From Pithys albifrons albifrons (Eukaryota; Chordata; Aves; Passeriformes; Thamnophilidae): a stretch of DNA of 64,000 bases. Where the stretch lies: the NCBI RefSeq assembly GCF_047495875.1, contig NC_092458.1, forward strand, positions 105,588,227 through 105,652,226, in the 5' to 3' direction. Within the stretch, counting starts at the first letter, position 1, and the number at the start of each line of letters is the position of its first letter. The translations under genes were made by a program, and so were the position numbers. A model generated the notes under the pieces. It saw nothing but the letters and a program-made list of their open reading frames with translations. It was not told the origin of the DNA and ran no database searches. Of this stretch, positions 57,822 through 64,000 are shown piece by piece.

Positions 57822-57952
57822 GAGTTCAAGAGGTGTTTGGATGATACTCTTTGGCCCATGGTGTGACTCTTGGGGGTGGTCCTGTGCAGGGCTAAGGGTT
57901 GGACTTGATGATCCTTATGGGTCTCTTCCATTTAAGCATATTCTGTGATTCT
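57822..57952 (+). mobile_element. CR1 3' end remnant
   Basis: Short sense piece: 'gttcaagaggtgtttggatgatactct', 'gctaagggttggacttgatgatcctta' and the tail 'attctgtgattctgc'. Confidence 0.88.
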
Positions 57953-59794
57953 GCAAAATATTTGCTTAGGTATTTGGTTAGGGCTAAAGTCAGGGTAAGA
58001 GTTATACTGGTACCCAGGAATCTTGGAATGATGTGCAGGGACAGGAAGATTTTATAAGCAAATATATTTACTTCAAATCAAATGATTGTACATGCCATGA
58101 TTAAAGTGCCTTTAGCACCTTGTCATGTCTTAGAGGAATTTTAAAACAAACAAATATATTTGATAAGAATCTGGTGTTGATTCATTCCCTGTCACAGGCA
58201 CCTTATACAGGTTGCCAGTCTGTCACAAGAGGGAAACTCATTAAACCTTATTTGTTATTTTTCTAAACTTTGCCCTTCATCTTCAGTAACAATGCATTCC
58301 AAAAACAGGTGGGCTTGCAACACTCCTAAAGCAACCAAGAAGCTTGGGTCCTGTCTCACAATCCTATCAATTCTCACAAGCCTGAATTTCCATGCCCTTG
58401 AAGAAGCATTTCTTTATTAAAAGGATAGATTCTGATGTTTTCTTTACAACAGAGGATAATGGGTGTGCTCGAGGAGCAGCATGCTGTAGATGAGTGAGAA
58501 CACACAGAGGTGTATTGCAAATATAAATAAAAGACAATAGGTATTTATACTGCTTCTTGCAGAAACATACCTGAGCATCTTTGTCACAGCCCTAGTGGAT
58601 AAAGAGGCTTTCAGTGGTGGTTTTGAACAGGCAGGGTAGAACATATATCTGGCATGGCCAGCAAAGGCTGTCTTTTAAAGGAGGTCCCAAACTACAACAG
58701 GAGGATTTCTCCAGCTGATGTAATGCACTTTGCCAAACTTGACCTCATTCCATCCCAGCAGTTTAGAGGTGTAAGTCTCCCTGTCACTTTTCATATTACT
58801 TTGTTCATGGCTGAAACCACTGCCTCACCTAGGACAGTGGGCACCAGGGAGACAACCTTTTTGCCCAATTCAAAAGGAGCTTCAAGAGAAATTGTGGTTT
58901 TTTCTTCCGCTTACTTGCTTTTAGCCTGCTGCAGAGCCCCAAGCAGAGAGCAAGGTGCTAAGGGAAGGAAACTTCTGACAAAACAACCTGTTTGGGATGA
59001 AATCAGAAGCAACTGACTGACCTTTGTCTGGAGCAGGGATCAAGCTTCCCAGCACTTGTTCAGTCCTGCTCTGAACACAGAAATAATGGTGCAAACTCAC
59101 TCTTCACCAGTGCACACCTCTCCCCGTGTGTCAAGGGATGAGGGCAGAGCCGGGACTATGGTCTGGAGCTGGACTGTCTGAACAGAAAAGAAAATGGTGC
59201 TGCTAGATCTGGACTTGCCTTCATGTAAGCTGCCTGGATCCTGAGCTTCAGTTTGCTTACTTCTGCTGTCACAGTAACAGCTGGCTACTTCAGCTCTTCT
59301 TCCCCAGGGATTTTATATTGCCCAGGAAACTTGAGCTCTCCATCAAAGACTGCTTCCTGAAACTGATGCCATTTCACACCCAGAATATGCACAACTTTCC
59401 TCCTTTTAGTGCATGATGTCCAAGTGAGTTCTTGTTCTTCACTCCTCTTCCAATCCCTTCACAGCTCCCCAGAGACTGGTTCTGGATAGATGGTGCTTCT
59501 TAAGTTAGCAAGCCAATATTTTGAGGTGGGAAATGTAGTGAGTAATAGTTTCATCTTTACTAATAAAAGGCCAGAACCCAGGTCAACGGGGAATCGGCAA
59601 ACCAATTTATTGTGTACAATAGTGACCTCACAGATACAGACATGATGGACTAAAACATTAAATGGAAGAAACAGGACATTGCTGTCTATATAAATGGATA
59701 AATGGTCTTTATAATCACCTTGTTCCTAAACTGAAAGGCAGATTAATTTAGCAATGTATACTATCAGTAAAATGGTATTAAAGCTCTTCTTTGA
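57953..59794. other. Intergenic DNA, nothing recognised
   Basis: No gene, RNA or mobile element is recognised. An open frame at 58654-59016 (+) of 120 codons has no known similarity. Confidence 0.5.
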
Positions 59795-60475
59795 GAGCAG
59801 CCCTGCTGAGAAGGATTTGGGGTGCTGGTGGATAAGGCTGAACATGCCCCAGCCATGTGCACTGGGAGCACAGAAACCACCCATGTCCTGGGGTGCATCC
59901 AAAGCAGTGTGGGCAGCAGGGGAGGGAGGGGATTCTGCCCCTCTGCTCTGCTCTGGTGAGACCCCACCTGCAGTGCTGCCTCCAGCTCTGGGGTCCCAGC
60001 ACAGGAAGGACATGGACCTGTTGGAGGAAGTCCAGAGGAGGCCACCAACGTGATTAGAGAGATGGAGCACCTCTGTTATGAGGAAAGGCTGAGAGAACTG
60101 GGATTGTTCAGCCTGGAAAAGAGAGGGCTTTGTTTGGTGTGAGTCAATTGTGGCCTTCCAGTACCTAAAGGGAGTCTACAGGAAAGATGGAGACTACTTA
60201 CACAGGCATGAAGCAACAGGAAAAGAGAGAATTGGCTTCACACTGAGAGTAGGTTTAGATTAGATGTGAAGAAGAAATTCTTTACTGTAAGGGTGGTGAG
60301 GCCCTGGAACAGGTTTGCCAGAGGAATTGTGGCTGCCTCATCCCTGGAAGTGTTCAAGGCCAGGCTGGATAGAGCTCTGTGCAACCTGGTCTAGTGGAAG
60401 GTGTCCATGCCCATGGCAGGAGTTTGGGACTAGGTGGCCTTTAAGGACTCTTCCAACTCTGGCCATTGTGTGAGT
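59795..60475 (+). mobile_element. CR1 LINE 3' fragment
   Basis: Sense CR1: 'cagccctgctgagaaggatttggggtgctggtggataa', 'caaagcagtgtgggcagcagg', 'aacaggtttgccagagg' and an end at 'ccattgtgtgagtca'. The overlapping open frames on both strands reflect CR1 ORF2 and its antisense. Confidence 0.93.
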
Positions 60476-63400
60476 CAAGCATCACTAAAACAGGACAAAC
60501 TAGAGAAGCAGTGGGACTGAACTGTAGCCAGACAGCACTGTCTTCTTCCTGTCTCACAAATCAAGCTGTAAACTGAAATGAAAATTCAAGACAGAATCTT
60601 CAAAGTAGGGTTTAAATCCTCAAGCACCTGCTGTCAATGAAAATGCAGTTTGGTCTGCTTCCTACCACACCTCCCTCTCCTGAAAGCCTGGCCTTTATTT
60701 TTCAGTTGTTTAGTAGTATGTCACATAATCTGTCTTCTAGACACAAATGTTGCCAAAATACTGTTAATTAGTGTATGAGAATACATTTGATAACCTAATG
60801 TTCTTTAAAAAACCCCAAACAAATCACAAAATAAGCAATGTGTTGGCTCTCATTGGAGCTGTCTGCTGCATTGTACAAAGTGCCTGCTTCACTGAACAAC
60901 TAATCCAACATAATCCTCTTTTGAGATCACCAATTCACCATCTGATTTGTACTCTGATTTGCACTGGGAATGCCTGTTGCTGCAAATTATTCCAAAGTGG
61001 TATATTAGATTATTTTTGACTGCCTACACTTTGATCTCCAGAAACTGGGAGACAGCACAGCCTTTTCAACAGCTGATGAAATGAAACTGAAAAAAAATAA
61101 GATCCACACATTTTTATAAAGTCTCCTACTGGGAATAAACCTAAAATAAAAATTTTATTTTGCCAGTCATACCTCAACTATTTATGACAGGAAAGTTCAT
61201 ATTAAAAGCTTTGCTTTTACCTTTTCCATAATCCTATCCCCCAGCTCCCCATTTCCTCTTTTTACCTAATGACTCACAATTCTGTCAGCCTCTTTACTAA
61301 TGCCTAAGTATACTTTCTCTTCTTTTATTCCTACAGCTCTCATTGCTGGAAGAATGCTGACTTGGTGAATGGACTGGACTTTGATACAGGAAACTCGGTT
61401 TATCTTTCTGTTGCAGGGCACCTCTTTGATCTGTGGTGTCTCAGTTAACTAATTTCTGGCTTGGTTTCCCCTCATAAAGACAACAATCTGCCCACTCCTT
61501 CATCTCTTAACATTTGGTTGTACTTATTAATTAGACTACAAGGTCTGTGTGATAGAACAGGTTTCTTACTGTCTGCCTGTAGTTTCTAATACAGTGAGGC
61601 CAGTCTGCTTCACAACATTTAGACACAACACTACCACAAGAACAGTAATTTCACATTATTTGCTGGTGATAAGAGTAAGCATATTTACTATTTTAACCAA
61701 GTTGACATCTGAAAAAAGATTAGTAGGTTTCTGCATTACTACGTTCCTAACTACACCATAAACTGTAACAACATGTGGATATGTGCGTATAGTGGGGTTT
61801 GCATATAAAATGTTATGGGGTTAGGTTTTTTTCACTTTTTATACTTGCTTCATGTTCTTAATAAAATTTTTTCCCCAAAAAATTGCCCTTTCATTAAATA
61901 ATTCCAGCAGTTAGAGACTAAGGTGAGAAAAATACCAAGTATCTTGAGTTATAATAAGACTTCAGAATCTAGCACTTCACAGTTGTATATGCCACTTCAA
62001 AATCAAGAATGTATAGCATCAAACTAAGTTATTATAAAAGGAAGTTTTGCCATGTGCTTTTTCTCTTTTTCCTCATCAGTTACATAGATTAAATTAACAT
62101 TAAATGAGTCCATAAAATAAATCAGAATTATTATTTGGGAACAGAGAAGTACAGAGGAGATAAGAGGACAGAAGTATGTTCAGATTTCAGAAAGCTTTAG
62201 ATTCAAGGCTATGACATTTTGCCGTATCTAGTGAACACACCAAGTGCTGGTCCCCACTTGCATTTCTGGATGATGTACAGTAATAATATTAACATTCATT
62301 TGAAAAACATTGACATTAGTGACTAGCTTGAGGCTGATTTTATGAAGGCTGTCAGATTCCTTAGATAGCTGTACCATATACCCAGCAAAACTGATTATTG
62401 ATAAGAGGCTATTAACCACATTTCTGTCTTTGGTGCCTGCCAAAATATATTGTAGCTTACAAATAGCAACAGTGTTCCTATGCATATAAACAAATGCAAA
62501 CTCACTTCCCATCACAGGCTCAGCTGCTTCTGTAGCGAATCTGACTGAAATGGATGGTTTCGTAATGCACCCAGGTCTGATCAACACAGACTTCCACAGG
62601 CAACCACAGCATACCCTGTGCAATGCTTTTAATGAAGCTGCAGTTTTCATTCTTGGCTACATCTCACTGCCTGATCAACAATTATTTGGATTTGGTTTCC
62701 TTTGGTTTTCAATTTGTTTTTCAATTCTACTCAAATTAAAAGGGGAAAAGAAATATCAGCATGGAGCTCAGCAAAAAGTGCCATGCTTTTCTGGCCCCAT
62801 CTCCCTTCGGTTCACTGCCTACCAAACTGTGCCTTAACAAAAATCAGTAAGAAATGAAATGGCACTTCCTGCACAAGTTCAAAGGCACAGGGCACAGGGC
62901 TTCATTTTCAGCATCCATAACTTATGGCATATGTTGCTTCTAACATAAGGAAGTTACTTGACAGGAAAACTGAAAAAAAATGAGGAAGGCAGGAAGGTAA
63001 AGAGGAGAATGTGCCCAGCAGGGAGGCTCTGTCCCATGCAGCAGTTGGCAATGACAAAGACAACAATGCCTTGTTTGCCATACTCCTCCTTTAATTCTAT
63101 ATCCCAGTTCTTGCTGGCCTACCCCTTGCGACCAACAGTAACATCGAGGGATCTGCAGTGGTTGGAAGAAGAAACCTCTCTGGTGATGTTACCTGGCCCT
63201 TGGGAACCGAAATGATCGGTATAAACAAGACTCACATAGGTTTCCAAGCAGTTCTCCAGTGGCACAAGTCTTTCATCCACTTAGACAGAAGTCAAACTGA
63301 GAAGCTAAAGACAACCACAGTCTGAGATGTGGTTTTGTTTTGTAAATCTTATTTTTCAGGGCTTGTATACCAGAACCATGTTGTCATGCCTGGGTTGTTC

Positions 63401-64000
63401 ACAATGAAGATAGGAGCTGAAATCTGAGAAGAGCTGTTTCTTTCTTGTGGTTGTTTTTTTTTTTTCTTTTTTTTCCCCCCTTTTTTTTAATTTTTTCTCT
63501 TTTTCCAGGGAGAGAGTTCAAATGCAGATTTTCTGAAAGTGTCTATTTGACATAACATGCTGTTTGGAAAGTAGGCACTTATATCCCAATTAAAATCTTT
63601 CAGAAAAAGCTTTCTCCTGAGAAATATGTTAAGCTTGATGTTTCCTTTCCCATCAGATTAAATTAATTGTACAGAAAGTAAATCAGCCAACTCAAGTGCA
63701 CAGCTTGTTATATCCTATGAATTTCCACTGTGCCTTAAAAGCAAGTAACAAGCACAAAGTACATTTCCTACAGTGCTCTTTGCTGGACAGAATTCATGCC
63801 AATTACAGGGTTATGTTAACATCTCTGGGAAAGCATGAATGATATCAAAGTTGAGAAACACTTTCATTTTGCTAAATATTAGGTCACATCTTTCACACTT
63901 TAGATAAAGGAAATAACAGTTTGACATCTAATTGCTGTTACATTAATTTCATCCAGCCCTATTCTAGTATTATAAGTGCTGACATGGTACTAAAGCAAAA
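60476..64000. other. Intergenic DNA to the window end, no gene recognised
   Basis: AT-rich. It contains an open frame of 140 codons at 62228-62650 (-) without recognisable similarity, and a T-rich tract at 63445-63508. Nothing resembling BTG3, the expected next gene in human order, is seen before the window ends. Confidence 0.5.
63445..63508. repeat. T-rich low-complexity tract
   Basis: Runs of T up to 13 long, with one run of six C, ending in ctctttttccaggg. It looks like a polypyrimidine tract plus AG, but no exon follows. Confidence 0.85.

Noticed and set aside
59726..60070. Overlapping 94-114 codon frames on both strands
   Set aside because: All lie largely within the CR1 at 59795-60475; the same shadows appear at other CR1 copies.
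63445..63512. Polypyrimidine tract plus cag as a splice acceptor
   Set aside because: No open, recognisable exon follows and no donor partner is seen; it is a simple T-rich tract.
38451..64000. BTG3 or other neighbouring genes expected from human gene order
   Set aside because: No matching peptide was seen in any frame; the gene would have to lie beyond the right edge.

Overview
The window is vertebrate nuclear DNA, almost certainly from a bird. The evidence is about twenty fragments of CR1 LINEs, most truncated at the 5' end and ending in the ATTCTATG-type CR1 tail, plus an LTR of a widespread avian ERV type, a compact GC-rich promoter and long AT-rich gene-poor stretches. I cannot tell the species. 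The composition would fit a neognath, possibly a passerine, macrochromosome.

Only one protein gene is supported: the bird orthologue of human C21orf91, also called EURL (early undifferentiated retina and lens protein). It lies on the + strand. A CpG-island promoter and non-coding exon 1 end at 17993. Coding exons are 18354-18477, 32606-33121, 36313-36375 and 37415-37575, and the main polyadenylation signal is at 38426. All introns are GT-AG, all three coding junctions are in the same phase, and the spliced frame encodes 287 residues against 297 in human. Intron 2 is 14.1 kb and holds several CR1 pieces, a tRNA-Gln/5S-rRNA-like composite and an antisense solo LTR.

The left flank (1-17 kb) is intergenic. 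It has an old CR1 reverse-transcriptase fragment (7.4-8.8 kb) with an internal 34-bp duplication, a three-copy array of about 166 bp (12.4-12.9 kb) beside an LTR-like stretch, and two further CR1 pieces, one ending about 120 bp before the CpG island. The right flank (38.5-64 kb) is intergenic. It has about eleven CR1 fragments, a 14-bp minisatellite next to A-rich and G-rich low-complexity DNA, and an alternating TA/TG tract. In human the same-strand neighbour downstream is BTG3. No BTG3 coding sequence is recognised here, so it would lie beyond the right end if synteny holds.

The observation most worth pursuing is at 25.6-25.8 kb in intron 2. A tRNA-Gln(CTG)-like sequence with intact acceptor and T-arm pairing is followed within a few bases by a 5S-rRNA-like sequence that keeps most of the internal control region. 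This tRNA-then-5S order differs from the usual 5S-then-tRNA order of AmnSINE1-type elements. It may be a retroposed Pol III co-transcript or the founder of an undescribed composite SINE.
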